A stretch of 46,582 nucleotides of DNA from Rubrivivax sp. (GTDB lineage: Bacteria; Pseudomonadota; Gammaproteobacteria; Burkholderiales; Burkholderiaceae_C), in assembly GCA_024641945.1 (NCBI GenBank), contig JAHECD010000024.1, positions 1 through 46,582 of the forward strand, read 5' to 3'. This document shows positions 26,720 through 35,982 of this stretch, one piece after another (position 1 is the first letter of the stretch; each line of letters begins with the position of its first letter). The notes under the pieces were generated by a model. It had not been told where the DNA came from. It was given only the letters and a program-made list of their open reading frames with translations, and did no database searches. The position numbers were made by a program, and so were the translations under genes.

Positions 26720-28272
26720 CGCGTAGGCCACCGCGGCGCGCCGGGCCGCGGCGCTGGGCCGAACCGTGGGGATTGGCCGCCGCTGGCGCGCTGCAGACGA
26801 TCGCCTGTGTCCATACGGTCTGGTGGTTCCTCGCGCCGCTGGCCGTGGCGCTTCTGGTGTGGCGCCTGCAGGCCGCAGGACCCGGTCGCGCCGCGCTGCT
26901 CGGTTGGGCGTTCGGCACTGGCTGGTTGCTCGCGGGGGTCTGGTGGCTTTTCATCAGCATGCACCGCTATGGCGGGCTGCCTGCCTGGATGGCGGCCGCT
27001 GCGGTCGCAGCACTGGCGGCGGCGCTTTCGCTGTACCTGGCCGCCGCCTGCGCAGCCTATGCTCGCTGGCGTCATGGCCGCCTGTGGGCCGACGCGCTGC
27101 TGTTTGCCGCATTCTGGTTTCTGGCCGAGTGGGCACGTGCCGTGCTGTTCACCGGCTTTCCGTGGGTTGCCATCGGCTATACCCAGATCGACGGGCCGCT
27201 GGCGGCGATCGCGCCTTGGGTGGGGGTGTATGGCATTGGAGCAGCCGTGGCCTGGACCGGGGCGTTGCTCGGCGCGGCGGCGGCCGCTGCGCCGCGCCGC
27301 GGGCTTGCAGCGGCTGCCGGTGCAGTGGCCGTGCTCTTTGCGGCCCCGGCCTTGCTGGGCACGCGGGACTTCACCTCCAGCGCCGGGTCACTTTCGGTCG
27401 CGCTCGTGCAGACCAATGTGGCCCAGGACGAAAAGTTCGCCGTCGAGCGCATGCCCGATGCGATGGCCTGGCTGCTGCACTCCATGACCGATGCACGCGC
27501 AGCCCTGGTGGTCGCACCGGAGACGGCGGTACCGTTGCTGCCCGCGCAGCTGGCGGAGTTCGCGCCCGGCTGGTGGCCATCTGTGGTGGCGCACTTCGGT
27601 CGACCTGGGCGGTCGGCGCTGCTCGGGCTGCCCCTCGGCAGCTACGAGGCCGGGTACACGAATTCGGTCGCCGGGTTGTCGGCGGCGCCTCTGTACCGCT
27701 ACGACAAGCAGCATCTGGTGCCGTTTGGCGAATTCATCCCGACGGGTTTCCGCTGGTTCACCGAAGCGATGAACATACCGCTCGGCGACTTTTCGCGCGG
27801 CCCGCTGAATGCCCCTTCGTTCGTCGTCGACGGGCAGCGGGTGGCCCCCAACGTCTGCTACGAAGACCTGTTCGGCGAAGAACTGGCGGTGCGCTTCAAC
27901 GACGTATCGACGGCGCCGACGATCCTCGCGAACGTGAGCAACATCGGCTGGTTCGGCAACACCGAGGCGTTGCCGCAGCACCTGAACATCTCGCGCCTGC
28001 GTGCGCTCGAACTTCAGCGCCCGATGCTGCGGGCCACCAACACCGGCGTCACCGCCGTGATCGACCATCGTGGCCACGTGGTGCAGCAGTTGCCGACCTT
28101 CACGCGCGGTGTGCTGCAGGGCGTGGTCGAGGGGCGCCATGGCGTCACACCGTTCGTCCGCTGGGCCGGGCGTGCCGGGTTGTGGCCGCCGTTCGCGCTG
28201 GCCCTCGCGGTCGTGCTGTCCATGGCTGTGACGGGCCGGCAGGCGCGGGCTGCCAGGGCGTCGCGGCGCTGA
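26716..28272 (+). CDS. lnt: Apolipoprotein N-acyltransferase
   Basis: 518 residues starting at TTG 26716, overlapping the corC stop by four bases. It transfers an acyl chain from phosphatidylethanolamine to the N-terminal cysteine of lipoproteins in the inner membrane, the last maturation step. The N-terminal half holds about six hydrophobic segments; the periplasmic nitrilase domain follows. The triad is visible: Glu in VVAPETAVP (near 275), Lys in YDKQHLVPFGEFIP (near 337) and Cys in NVCYEDLFG (near 384). WFGNTEALPQHLNISRLRALELQRP is the family's conserved region, and a last membrane segment closes the protein (LWPPFALALAVVLSMAV). Within-window clients would include the lipoprotein at 44178. 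Confidence 0.95.
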   Translation: MTRRPPRRAGPRRWAEPWGLAAAGALQTIACVHTVWWFLAPLAVALLVWRLQAAGPGRAALLGWAFGTGWLLAGVWWLFISMHRYGGLPAWMAAAAVAALAAALSLYLAAACAAYARWRHGRLWADALLFAAFWFLAEWARAVLFTGFPWVAIGYTQIDGPLAAIAPWVGVYGIGAAVAWTGALLGAAAAAAPRRGLAAAAGAVAVLFAAPALLGTRDFTSSAGSLSVALVQTNVAQDEKFAVERMPDAMAWLLHSMTDARAALVVAPETAVPLLPAQLAEFAPGWWPSVVAHFGRPGRSALLGLPLGSYEAGYTNSVAGLSAAPLYRYDKQHLVPFGEFIPTGFRWFTEAMNIPLGDFSRGPLNAPSFVVDGQRVAPNVCYEDLFGEELAVRFNDVSTAPTILANVSNIGWFGNTEALPQHLNISRLRALELQRPMLRATNTGVTAVIDHRGHVVQQLPTFTRGVLQGVVEGRHGVTPFVRWAGRAGLWPPFALALAVVLSMAVTGRQARAARASRR

Positions 28273-28334
28273 GCCGCCGACGGATGCAGCCGGGCCCGTA
28301 AACTCAAGGGCTTTTGCGGACCGCAAGGCCCCTC

Positions 28335-29267
28335 ATGCTGACCTTCCAGCAGATCATCCTCAAACTCCAGTCCTATTGGGACGCACAGGGCTGTGCGCTG
28401 CTGCAGCCCTACGACATGGAAGTGGGCGCCGGCACGAGCCACACGGCCACCTTCTTGCGCGCACTCGGCCCAGAGCCGTGGAAGGCCGCCTACGTGCAGC
28501 CGAGCCGTCGCCCGAAGGATGGGCGCTACGGCGACAACCCGAATCGGCTGCAGCACTACTACCAGTACCAGGTGGTGCTCAAGCCAGCGCCCGCCGACAT
28601 CCTCGAGCTGTACCTCGGTTCGCTCGAGGCACTCGGCTTCGACCTGAAACAGAACGACATCCGCTTCGTCGAGGACGATTGGGAGAACCCCACGCTCGGC
28701 GCCTGGGGCCTGGGGTGGGAGGTCTGGCTCAACGGCATGGAGGTGACGCAGTTCACCTACTTCCAGCAGGTGGGCGGCATCGATTGCCGGCCGCTGACCG
28801 GCGAGATCACCTACGGCCTCGAGCGCCTGGCGATGTACCTGCAAGGCGTCGAGAACGTCTACGACCTCGTCTGGACGCAGGGCGCCGACGGTCCGCTGAA
28901 GTACCGCGACGTCTACCACCAGAACGAAGTCGAGCAGAGCACGTACAACTTCGAGCACAGCGACGTGGAGTTCCTGCTCGGTGCCTTCGGCGCACACGAA
29001 AGGCAGGCGAAATTCCTGATGGAGCAGCAACTCGCATTGCCCGCCTACGAGCAGGTGCTCAAGGCCGCCCACACGTTCAACCTGCTCGACGCTCGTGGCG
29101 CGATCAGCGTCACGGAGCGGGCTGCGTACATCGGGCGCATCCGCAATCTCGCGCGCGCCGTGGCGCAGAGTTATCTCGACAGCCGTCTGCGCCTGGGTTT
29201 CCCGATGGCGCCGCGGGCCTGGGCCGACGAAGTGACGGCAGCACTCGAGCAGAAGAAGGCGGCATGA
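28335..29267 (+). CDS. glyQ: Glycyl-tRNA synthetase alpha subunit
   Basis: 310 residues from ATG 28335, with AAGG 6 bases upstream; an in-frame TTG at 28314 is less likely. It is the catalytic alpha chain of the two-subunit (class IIc-type) GlyRS. The sequence is highly conserved: [50 protein letters not shown] (motif 2), [22 protein letters not shown] and [18 protein letters not shown]. It activates glycine with ATP. Its stop overlaps the glyS start (ATGA). Confidence 0.97.
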   Translation: MLTFQQIILKLQSYWDAQGCALLQPYDMEVGAGTSHTATFLRALGPEPWKAAYVQPSRRPKDGRYGDNPNRLQHYYQYQVVLKPAPADILELYLGSLEALGFDLKQNDIRFVEDDWENPTLGAWGLGWEVWLNGMEVTQFTYFQQVGGIDCRPLTGEITYGLERLAMYLQGVENVYDLVWTQGADGPLKYRDVYHQNEVEQSTYNFEHSDVEFLLGAFGAHERQAKFLMEQQLALPAYEQVLKAAHTFNLLDARGAISVTERAAYIGRIRNLARAVAQSYLDSRLRLGFPMAPRAWADEVTAALEQKKAA

Positions 29268-31387
29268 ACCAAATGACCACCAGGAACCTGCTCATTGAAC
29301 TGCTCGTCGAAGAACTGCCGCCCAAGGCGCTGAAGAAGCTGGGCGAGGCCTTCGGGGCCTTGCTGCTGGCGGGGCTGCGGGCGCAGGGACTGGCCGGCGA
29401 ACATGCCGCGCTGACCGTGTTTGCCACTCCACGCCGCTTGGCGGCGCACATCAGCGCGGTGCTCGGCGCCGCGCCCGACAAGGCGGTATCGAACAAGCTG
29501 ATGCCCGTCGCCGTGGGTCTTGCGGCCGACGGCACGCCGACTCCCGCACTGATGAAGAAGTTGGCCGCGCTCGGTGCCGACGCGTCGGCGTTGCCGCATC
29601 TGCGCCGCCAGCTCGACGGCAAGGCCGAGGCGTTGTTTCTCGACACCATGCAGACCGGTGCAACGCTCGCGGCCGGCCTGCAGAAGGCGCTCGACGAGGC
29701 GATCGGCAAGCTGCCGATTCCCAAGGTCATGCTGTACCAGCTTTCCGACGGCTGGACCGGCGTTAACTTCGTTCGCCCGGCGCATGGGCTGGTGGCGCTG
29801 CACGGGGCGGACGTGGTGCCGGTGTCGGCGTTGGGTTTGCGGTCAGGCCGCCAGACCCAGGGCCATCGATTCGAGGCCGCCATGGCGCCCGTGGTGCTGC
29901 AGGACGCCGACCACTATGCGCGCCAGCTCCAGGACCAGGGTGCCGTGACCGCCAGCTTCGAGGCGCGGCGCGGCGAGATCGTGCGCCAGCTGCAAGCGGC
30001 CGCGGCCCGGGAAGGACTGGCGCCGATCGACGATGACGCCTTGCTCGACGAAGTGACCGCGCTGGTCGAGCGGCCGAACGTGCTGCGATGCGAATTCGAA
30101 CCCGAGTTTCTGGCCGTCCCGCAGGAATGCCTGATTCTCACGATGAAGGCGAATCAGAAATATTTCCCGCTGCTCGACGCCGGTGGCCGCCTGACGAACA
30201 AGTTCCTGCTCGTGAGCAACATCACTCCGGCCGACCCGGCGCGTGTGATCCAGGGCAACGAGCGGGTCGTGCGCCCGCGCCTGGCCGATGCCAAATTCTT
30301 CTTCGACCAGGACCGCAAGCGCACGCTGGCATCGCGTGCGCCGGGGCTGGCCAAGGTGGTCTACCACGGCAAACTCGGCACGCAGGGCGAGCGCACCGAC
30401 CGCGTGCGCTCGATCGCCCGCGCCATCGGCCAGCAACTCGGCGCCGACCACGGCGGCCTGGCGCTGGCCGACCTGGCCGACGAGGCGGCCACCCTGTCCA
30501 AGGCCGACCTGCTGACGGACATGGTCGGTGAGTTCCCCGAGCTGCAGGGCACGATGGGCGCCTACTACGCACGCCACGACGGCCTGCGCGAGTCGATCGC
30601 CGAGGCGATCGAGGACCACTACAAGCCCCGCTTTGCCGGCGACGCACTGCCGCGTGGAGACGTCGGCATCGTCGTCGCGCTGGCCGACAAGCTCGAAACG
30701 CTGGCCGGGCTCTTCGGCATCGGCCAGCTGCCCACCGGGGACAAGGACCCCTTCGCGCTGCGGCGCCACGCGCTGGGCGTGATCCGCATGCTCGTCGAGC
30801 GGCACCTGCCGCTCAACCTGCCGCATCTGGTGGCCACTGCGTTCAAGGCCTTCCCGCCCGGGCACGGGCAGGCACAGGCCGAAGTGGCGCACTTCATGTT
30901 CGAACGTCTCGTCGGCTACCTGCGCGAGCTCGGCTACAGCGCGCACGAAGTCGATGCCGTGGTCGCCTTGCGCCCCGACATCTGGGCCGATCTGCCACGC
31001 CGGCTGGCTGCGGTGCGGGCCTTCGCGGCCCTGCCCGAGGCGCCGGCCCTGTCGGCGGCCAACAAACGCGTGGGCAATATCCTGAAGAAGTCGGACGACG
31101 CGCCATCGGTCGAGATCGCGCCGGCGCTGCTGACCGAGGACGCGGAACGTGCACTGCACGCAGCGCTCGGTGCAGCGGCCCCGGTCGCCGACGCCGCATT
31201 TGCTGCGGGCGACTACACCGCGTCGCTCCAGGCCCTCGCCACGCTGAAGGGGCCGGTGGATGCCTTCTTCGACCAGGTGATGGTCAATGCGGACGACGTT
31301 GCGCTGCGCGCCAACCGGATCGCACTGTTGCGTGCCTTGCACACATCGATGAACCGCGTGGCCGATCTGTCGCGACTGGCCGCGTGA
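29264..31387 (+). CDS. glyS: Glycyl-tRNA synthetase beta subunit
   Basis: 707 residues from ATG 29264, coupled to glyQ by ATGA. The N-terminal [22 protein letters not shown] and [28 protein letters not shown] are diagnostic. The middle is the HD-like domain ([28 protein letters not shown]), and the C-terminal DALR-type anticodon-binding part ends [25 protein letters not shown]. It is needed for tRNA-Gly recognition. Length is close to the E. coli subunit (689). Confidence 0.97.
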   Translation: MNQMTTRNLLIELLVEELPPKALKKLGEAFGALLLAGLRAQGLAGEHAALTVFATPRRLAAHISAVLGAAPDKAVSNKLMPVAVGLAADGTPTPALMKKLAALGADASALPHLRRQLDGKAEALFLDTMQTGATLAAGLQKALDEAIGKLPIPKVMLYQLSDGWTGVNFVRPAHGLVALHGADVVPVSALGLRSGRQTQGHRFEAAMAPVVLQDADHYARQLQDQGAVTASFEARRGEIVRQLQAAAAREGLAPIDDDALLDEVTALVERPNVLRCEFEPEFLAVPQECLILTMKANQKYFPLLDAGGRLTNKFLLVSNITPADPARVIQGNERVVRPRLADAKFFFDQDRKRTLASRAPGLAKVVYHGKLGTQGERTDRVRSIARAIGQQLGADHGGLALADLADEAATLSKADLLTDMVGEFPELQGTMGAYYARHDGLRESIAEAIEDHYKPRFAGDALPRGDVGIVVALADKLETLAGLFGIGQLPTGDKDPFALRRHALGVIRMLVERHLPLNLPHLVATAFKAFPPGHGQAQAEVAHFMFERLVGYLRELGYSAHEVDAVVALRPDIWADLPRRLAAVRAFAALPEAPALSAANKRVGNILKKSDDAPSVEIAPALLTEDAERALHAALGAAAPVADAAFAAGDYTASLQALATLKGPVDAFFDQVMVNADDVALRANRIALLRALHTSMNRVADLSRLAA

Positions 31388-31418
31388 TCGGGGCGGCGCT
31401 GACCGGATAATCGGTGCC

Positions 31419-32006
31419 GTGAAGCTCATCATCTTCGGCCGCGACGGCATCCTCAACGTCTACCGCGACGACCACGTCAAGGCGCCGGAGGAGTGGCAGC
31501 CGATCCCCGGCGCGCTGGAGGCCATGTCGCGCCTCAACCATGCCGGCTGGCACGCGGTGGTCGCCACCAACCAGGCTGGCATCGGGCGCGGAATGATCGA
31601 CATGGCCACGATCAATGCGGTTCACGCCCACATGATCCGCCTGGCGCAGGCGCTGCGCGCGCGCATCGACGCGGTGTTCTTCTGCCCGCACACGCCCGAG
31701 GATCAGTGCACCTGCCGCAAACCGCTGCCCGGCATGATGCTCGACATCGGCATGCGCTACGGCTTCGACCTGCGCAACGTGCCGATGGTGAGCGACAACC
31801 TGCGCGACATGCAGGCGGCCCAGGCGGCCGGCTGCATGCCGCACCTGGTGATGACCGGTCGCGCGGCACACCTCGAGGAGGCACACCTGCAGCACATCCT
31901 CAACCTCGTTCCGTCGACCCAGGTGCACACCAGCCTGACCGCGTTTTCGGAACACCTGCTCGGGTCGGGCAAGGCCGTCAATTCCGTGCCCGGGGAGCTG
32001 GCCTGA
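31419..32006 (+). CDS. gmhB: GmhB-like HAD phosphatase lacking the nucleophilic Asp
   Basis: 195 residues from GTG 31419, 31 bases after glyS. It aligns with D,D-heptose 1,7-bisphosphate 7-phosphatase (histidinol-phosphatase-type HAD): N-terminal MKLIIFGRDGILN, VVATNQAGIGRGMIDM (motif II), the zinc loop CPHTPEDQCTCRKPLPGMM, and SDNLRDMQAA (motif IV). Family members have DRDGT at motif I, where the first Asp is the phosphorylated nucleophile; here it is Gly7 (GGC), while the general acid/base Asp9 and the Zn ligands remain. Motif IV has Ser in place of the usual Gly. GmhB would act in ADP-heptose synthesis for lipopolysaccharide. Whether this protein is active is doubtful. The context, glyQS-gmhB-plsC, is typical for the family in this order. 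Confidence 0.8.
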   Translation: MKLIIFGRDGILNVYRDDHVKAPEEWQPIPGALEAMSRLNHAGWHAVVATNQAGIGRGMIDMATINAVHAHMIRLAQALRARIDAVFFCPHTPEDQCTCRKPLPGMMLDIGMRYGFDLRNVPMVSDNLRDMQAAQAAGCMPHLVMTGRAAHLEEAHLQHILNLVPSTQVHTSLTAFSEHLLGSGKAVNSVPGELA

Positions 32007-32788
32007 TGCACGTCGTCTGGGCACTGCGATCGGCGGCCTTCATCCTCTGGCTGGCGGTGACCGTGGTGCCGTGGGCGCTTGCCGTGCTGGTGCTGTCGAT
32101 CTTCGTTCGTGGCGCGCCGGTGTACTGGGCCTGTGCAGGCTGGCTGAAGGCGGCGGTCTGGGGCGCGCGCGTGATCTGCGGCGTGCGCTACCGAATCCAA
32201 GGCATGGACAACGTGCCCACGGCCGCCGACGCCACGTCGGCCGTGCTTCTGGCATCGAAGCACCAGAGCACGTGGGAGACCTTCGCCTACCCGGCATTGA
32301 TGCCGCACCCGCTGGCCTACGTGTTCAAGCGCGAGCTGCTCTACATCCCCTTTTTCGGCTGGGCGATGGCCCGCATGGACATGATCCACATCGACCGTTC
32401 CAAGCGCACGGAAGCCTGGAACAAGGTGGCGGCGCAGGGCAAGCGGCTGTTTGCGCAGGGGGTGTGGGTGATCATGTTCCCGGAAGGCACGCGCATCGAG
32501 CGCGGACAGCGTGGCACGTACAAGACCGGGGCTTCGCGACTGGCCATCGATGCCGGCGTGCCGATCGTCCCCATTGCCGCCACCAGCGCACGCTGCTGGC
32601 CGCGCAAGAGCTTCTTGCTTCGCCCGGGAGTGGTCGACATCTCCATCGGCAAGCCGATCGCATCCGCCGGGCGCAAGCCGGACGAACTGATGCGCGAGGT
32701 CGAGACCTGGATCGAGGCCGAAATGCAACGGCTCGACCCCGAGGCCTATCCGCAAGCCGTGGCTGCGGTCGGCGCGGTGCAGGTGTAA
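32006..32788 (+). CDS. plsC: 1-acyl-sn-glycerol-3-phosphate acyltransferase (PlsC-like)
   Basis: 260 residues; ATG 32006 shares one base with the gmhB stop (TGATG). An N-terminal membrane segment (AAFILWLAVTVVPWALAVLVLSIFV) is followed by the PlsC acyltransferase core: KHQSTWETFAYP (the catalytic His with Glu instead of Asp in HX4D/E), FKRELLYIPFFGWAM, and IMFPEGTRIERGQRG (glycerophosphate-binding FPEGT). PIVPIAATSARCWPRKS completes the fold. It acylates lysophosphatidic acid to phosphatidic acid in the inner membrane. Confidence 0.9.
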   Translation: MHVVWALRSAAFILWLAVTVVPWALAVLVLSIFVRGAPVYWACAGWLKAAVWGARVICGVRYRIQGMDNVPTAADATSAVLLASKHQSTWETFAYPALMPHPLAYVFKRELLYIPFFGWAMARMDMIHIDRSKRTEAWNKVAAQGKRLFAQGVWVIMFPEGTRIERGQRGTYKTGASRLAIDAGVPIVPIAATSARCWPRKSFLLRPGVVDISIGKPIASAGRKPDELMREVETWIEAEMQRLDPEAYPQAVAAVGAVQV

Positions 32789-32800
32789 GGCGAGGTCGCG

Positions 32801-33718
32801 ATGCCCCGGCCAGCGACGGCGCCTGACCCTGCGCAACTTTCGCTGTTCGCCGACGCCTCCCAGGGCGTCGCGTCCGCGGGGCTCTCGGCGCCCGTCGCCG
32901 CGCTGCCCACTTGGCCTGCCGCGCCGGCGGTCACACCCATGGCGGCGCCTTGGCCTGCGGCCACCTTTCGCCACCCCAACGCCCAGCGCGAAGTCCACCT
33001 CGACGGTCACCGTGTCGGTTATGAATTTCGCCGCGCGCGGCGCAAGAGTATCGGTTTCGTCGTGGGCCCCGACGGTCTGAGTGTCAGCGCGCCGCGCTGG
33101 GTGGGTGTGGGCGAGGTCGAGTCGGCACTGCGCGAAAAGGCGCGCTGGATCCTGCGCAAGCTGCAGGAGCAGCACGAGCGCTCGCGCCGCCTGCAACAGG
33201 CCCGCGTCGACTGGCGCGACGGTACGGCCATCCCCTTCCTGGGCGAAACCGTCATCGTCGTGATCGATCCGCGTGCCACGGGGGCCATGTTGAACACGGC
33301 GGCCGATGCGCTGCCCGGCGTGCCGCGGCTCACCCTTCACGTGGGCCTGCCGCAGGGGGCGGCGCCGGACCAGCTGCGCGATACCGTGCAGAGCTGGCTC
33401 CAGCGCCAGGCGCGACGTGTCTTCGAGGAACGCTGCGCCGTCTTCGCGCCGCGGCTGGGCGTGTGCATACGCCGCTTGTCGCTCAGCTCGGCAGCCACGC
33501 GCTGGGGCAGTGCAAGCGCCGATGGATCGATCCGTCTCAACTGGCGCCTGGTGCACTTTGCCTTGCCGGTTATCGACTATGTCGTCGCGCACGAACTGGC
33601 GCACTTGCGCGAGATGAACCACAGTGACGCGTTCTGGGACGTGGTGCGCTCGGTGATACCCAATTTCGAGTCGGCGCGCGGCACCCTGCGAACCGAAGTG
33701 CTGCCGGTCTTCGATTGA
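32801..33718 (+). CDS. YgjP-type (WLM/SprT-like) zinc metallopeptidase family protein
   Basis: 305 residues from ATG 32801, 12 bases after plsC. The first 55 residues are Ala/Pro-rich and disordered. The DUF45/YgjP domain follows: VGYEFRRARRKSIGFVVGPDGLSVSAPRWV, WILRKLQEQHE, RRLSLSSAATRWGSASADGSIRLNWRL and the metal site VVAHELAHLREMNHSDAFW (HExxH with a third His 5 residues later). YgjP/WLM proteins are predicted zinc-dependent hydrolases, in some cases linked to restriction-modification or DNA-damage contexts; the substrate is not known. Probably the end of the glyQS-gmhB-plsC run. Confidence 0.85.
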   Translation: MPRPATAPDPAQLSLFADASQGVASAGLSAPVAALPTWPAAPAVTPMAAPWPAATFRHPNAQREVHLDGHRVGYEFRRARRKSIGFVVGPDGLSVSAPRWVGVGEVESALREKARWILRKLQEQHERSRRLQQARVDWRDGTAIPFLGETVIVVIDPRATGAMLNTAADALPGVPRLTLHVGLPQGAAPDQLRDTVQSWLQRQARRVFEERCAVFAPRLGVCIRRLSLSSAATRWGSASADGSIRLNWRLVHFALPVIDYVVAHELAHLREMNHSDAFWDVVRSVIPNFESARGTLRTEVLPVFD

Positions 33719-34171
33719 CCGGTCAGCCCCCCCATAGGGGGTCCCTAGATTTATGGATGCAAGGGCGCCGCAGGCACGCGAGACTGTGGGCACGCTGTCT
33801 TCATGCACATCAGGAGGCAGGGAGGGCGGTACCGCGAGCGGTCCGCAGTCGTCAGGGCCGAGGCGGCGCCAATCCGGCGCCGGCCTCGCGCAACTGCGTC
33901 GAGGCGCATCGCCGGCGCCACTCAACGGCCCCATCGCAGTCCTTTCGCTCACGGGACAGGCCCAGCGCACACCCTGAACCGACCGCCGACGGCACCATGG
34001 CGACGGCGCGGTCGATTTGGGCCGGGGGCGGCCGCGTGAGTCGCGATCAGCAGCACCCGACAAAGAAGCCAACGCTCCCTGCGTGACCCGCCCTTCTTCC
34101 CAGGTGGCGGGCATCGCTTGGACCCGTCGGTGGAGCCCGGTGTTCTGAAGGTCGTTGGCCATGGGCTTACA
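33719..34171. other. Long gap before the MerR gene, no gene seen
   Basis: About 450 bases without a convincing gene. Open frames on both strands have shadow-like composition. It opens with the C-run/G-run repeat listed separately and ends at the MerR operator. It may be an untranslated leader or the remains of a lost gene. Confidence 0.45.
33727..33741. repeat. Perfect C5-ATA-G5 inverted repeat
   Basis: Seven C residues (33727-33733), ATA, then five G residues (33737-33741), forming a 5-bp GC hairpin or dyad, 8 bases after the metallopeptidase stop. It could be a terminator stem (no T-run follows) or a C-run/G-run operator similar in style to CsoR/RcnR-family metal-sensor sites. No such regulator gene is adjacent. 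Confidence 0.5.
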
Positions 34172-34193
34172 TTTACGTTTACGTCAACGTCAA
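34172..34193. promoter_or_regulatory. LiuR-like palindromic operator, merR copy
   Basis: Arms TTTACGTT (34172-34179) and AACGTCAA (34186-34193) flank TACGTC; one mismatch (third base) compared with the other two sites. It ends 7 bases before the MerR start codon, a position suited to autoregulation. Confidence 0.75.
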
Positions 34194-34200
34194 TCCGCCC

Positions 34201-34683
34201 ATGGTCGCCGCGACCCGCCCGCCCGCCCGTACGTCCCCCCTTGCCAAGGCCCGCGGTGCTGTTGCACGCCAGAGGGAGGCCGCGCGGACGTTCACGATCA
34301 CCGAACTCGCGCAGGAGTTCGACATCACCGCCCGCGCGATCCGCTTCTACGAGGATGTGGGGCTGCTGACGCCGCAACGCGCCGGGCGCAACCGGGTGTA
34401 TACGCAGCGCGACCGCACCCGATTGAAGCTCACGCTGCGAGGCAAGCGACTGGGGCTGAGCCTGCTGGAAATCCGCCAGCTCGTCGAGATGTACGACTCG
34501 CCCTCGGATACCGCGCTGCAGCTGCAGGCGTTCCTGGCGGTGCTGGCGGCCCACCGCGGCCAGCTCGAGCAGCAGCGTGAGGACATCGAGATCACGCTCG
34601 CCGAGATCGCGCAGCATGAAGAGCGCTGTCGAACGCTGCTGGCGGCTGCAGGCCACCGTGCGGCGAAGGTGCGGCGGCGCTGA
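34201..34683 (+). CDS. liuR: MerR-family regulator, LiuR-like
   Basis: 160 residues from ATG 34201. After a 28-residue basic leader, a MerR winged helix-turn-helix begins: FTITELAQEFDITARAIRFYEDVGLLTPQRAGRNRVYTQRDRTRLKL (about 31-77). A dimerisation helix follows, LGLSLLEIRQLVEMYDS to LAEIAQHEERCRTLL. There are no cysteines in the metal-site positions of CueR/MerR, consistent with an acyl-CoA- or small-molecule-responsive member. LiuR-type MerR regulators control leucine/isovalerate catabolism in Proteobacteria, and the next gene is isovaleryl-CoA dehydrogenase. It is flanked on both sides by 22-bp palindromes, which points to autoregulation. The liuR name is by context and similarity, not proof. 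Confidence 0.85.
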   Translation: MVAATRPPARTSPLAKARGAVARQREAARTFTITELAQEFDITARAIRFYEDVGLLTPQRAGRNRVYTQRDRTRLKLTLRGKRLGLSLLEIRQLVEMYDSPSDTALQLQAFLAVLAAHRGQLEQQREDIEITLAEIAQHEERCRTLLAAAGHRAAKVRRR

Positions 34684-34715
34684 AACCGACGCCGGACACC
34701 GGCCCGACGCTATCA

Positions 34716-34737
34716 TTGACGTTTACGTAAACGTCAA
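34716..34737. promoter_or_regulatory. LiuR-like palindromic operator, ivd copy (perfect 22-bp dyad)
   Basis: Arms TTGACGTT (34716-34723) and AACGTCAA (34730-34737) around TACGTA, making the whole 22 bp self-complementary. TTGACG can serve as a -35, with AAGAAT (34740-34745) as a -10 at 18 bases, so the dyad would fill the spacer, the classic MerR-family promoter geometry. It lies 66 bases upstream of isovaleryl-CoA dehydrogenase. Confidence 0.8.
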
Positions 34738-34803
34738 CCAAGAATCGGCGACCGATGGCCTGTTGCAGACCGCACGGGCCGGCACGCCGGCAAGGAGACC
34801 ACG

Positions 34804-35982
34804 ATGAATCTGCCCGGACTCGACTTCCAGCTTGGCGAGGATATCGATGCGCTGCGCGATGCGGTGCGCGAGTTCTGCATCGCGGAGATTGCACCGCGCG
34901 CCGGCGAGATCGACCGCAGCGACCAGTTCCCGATGGACCTGTGGCGCAAGATGGGCCAGATCGGCGTGCTCGGCATCACCGTGCCCGAGGAATATGGCGG
35001 CGCCAACATGGGCTATCTGGCCCACATGATCGCGATGGAGGAGATCAGCCGCGCCAGCGCCAGCGTGGGGCTGAGCTACGGTGCGCACAGCAACCTGTGC
35101 GTGAACCAGATCAAGCGCAATGGCAGTGACGCCCAGAAGGCGAAGTACCTGCCGAAGCTGATCTCCGGCGAACACGTGGGCGCCTTGGCAATGAGCGAGC
35201 CTGGCGCCGGCTCCGACGTGATCAGCATGAAGCTGAAAGCCGAGGACAAGGGCGGCCACTACCTGCTCAACGGCACCAAGATGTGGATCACCAACGGGCC
35301 GGACGCCGACACGATGGTCGTCTACGCCAAGACCGAACCCGAGCTCGGCGCGCGCGGGGTCACGGCGTTCATCGTCGAGAAGGGCATGAAGGGCTTCTCG
35401 ACTGCGCAGAAACTGGACAAGCTCGGCATGCGCGGCAGCCACACCGGCGAGATGGTGTTCGTCGATGTCGAGGTGCCGGCGGCCAATGTGCTCGGATCGC
35501 TGAACGGTGGCGCCAAGGTGCTGATGAGCGGCCTGGATTACGAGCGTGCCGTCCTCGCTGCCGGGCCGGTGGGCATCATGCAGAGCGTGATGGACCATGT
35601 CGTCCCGTATACCCATGACCGCAAGCAGTTCGGCCAGAGCATCGGCGAATTCCAGCTCATCCAGGGCAAGGTCGCCGACATGTATACCGTGCTTCAGGCG
35701 GCCCGCGCCTTCTGCTACACGGTCGGCAAGAACCTCGACAAGCTCGGCCCGCAGCATGTGCGGCAGGTGCGCAAGGACTGCGCGAGCGTGATCCTGTGGT
35801 GCGCCGAGAAGGCCACCTGGATGGCCGGCGAGGGCATCCAGATCTTTGGCGGCAATGGCTACATCAACGAGTACCCGCTGGGCCGCCTCTGGCGCGACGC
35901 CAAGCTGTACGAGATCGGGGCGGGCACGTCGGAGATCCGACGCATGCTCATCGGGCGCGAACTGTTCGCCGAGACGATGTGA
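34804..35982 (+). CDS. ivd: Isovaleryl-CoA dehydrogenase
   Basis: 392 residues from ATG 34804, with AAGGAG in GGCAAGGAGACCACG upstream. The FAD-dependent enzyme oxidises isovaleryl-CoA to 3-methylcrotonyl-CoA, the third step of leucine breakdown. The acyl-CoA dehydrogenase fold shows [30 protein letters not shown] and [18 protein letters not shown]. The isovaleryl-specific feature is present: the catalytic Glu is at 247 in [11 protein letters not shown], while the position used by most acyl-CoA dehydrogenases is Ala ([12 protein letters not shown]). It heads a long plus-strand gene run behind a LiuR-like operator. The methylcrotonyl-CoA carboxylase, enoyl hydratase and lyase genes are not in this window. 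Confidence 0.95.
   Translation: MNLPGLDFQLGEDIDALRDAVREFCIAEIAPRAGEIDRSDQFPMDLWRKMGQIGVLGITVPEEYGGANMGYLAHMIAMEEISRASASVGLSYGAHSNLCVNQIKRNGSDAQKAKYLPKLISGEHVGALAMSEPGAGSDVISMKLKAEDKGGHYLLNGTKMWITNGPDADTMVVYAKTEPELGARGVTAFIVEKGMKGFSTAQKLDKLGMRGSHTGEMVFVDVEVPAANVLGSLNGGAKVLMSGLDYERAVLAAGPVGIMQSVMDHVVPYTHDRKQFGQSIGEFQLIQGKVADMYTVLQAARAFCYTVGKNLDKLGPQHVRQVRKDCASVILWCAEKATWMAGEGIQIFGGNGYINEYPLGRLWRDAKLYEIGAGTSEIRRMLIGRELFAETM

Noticed and set aside
31757..34162. An 801-codon minus-strand frame opposite gmhB, plsC, the metallopeptidase and the gap before merR
   Set aside because: It lies antisense to conserved genes and has shadow-like composition. Its first part covers the 33.7-34.2 kb gap but resembles no known protein.
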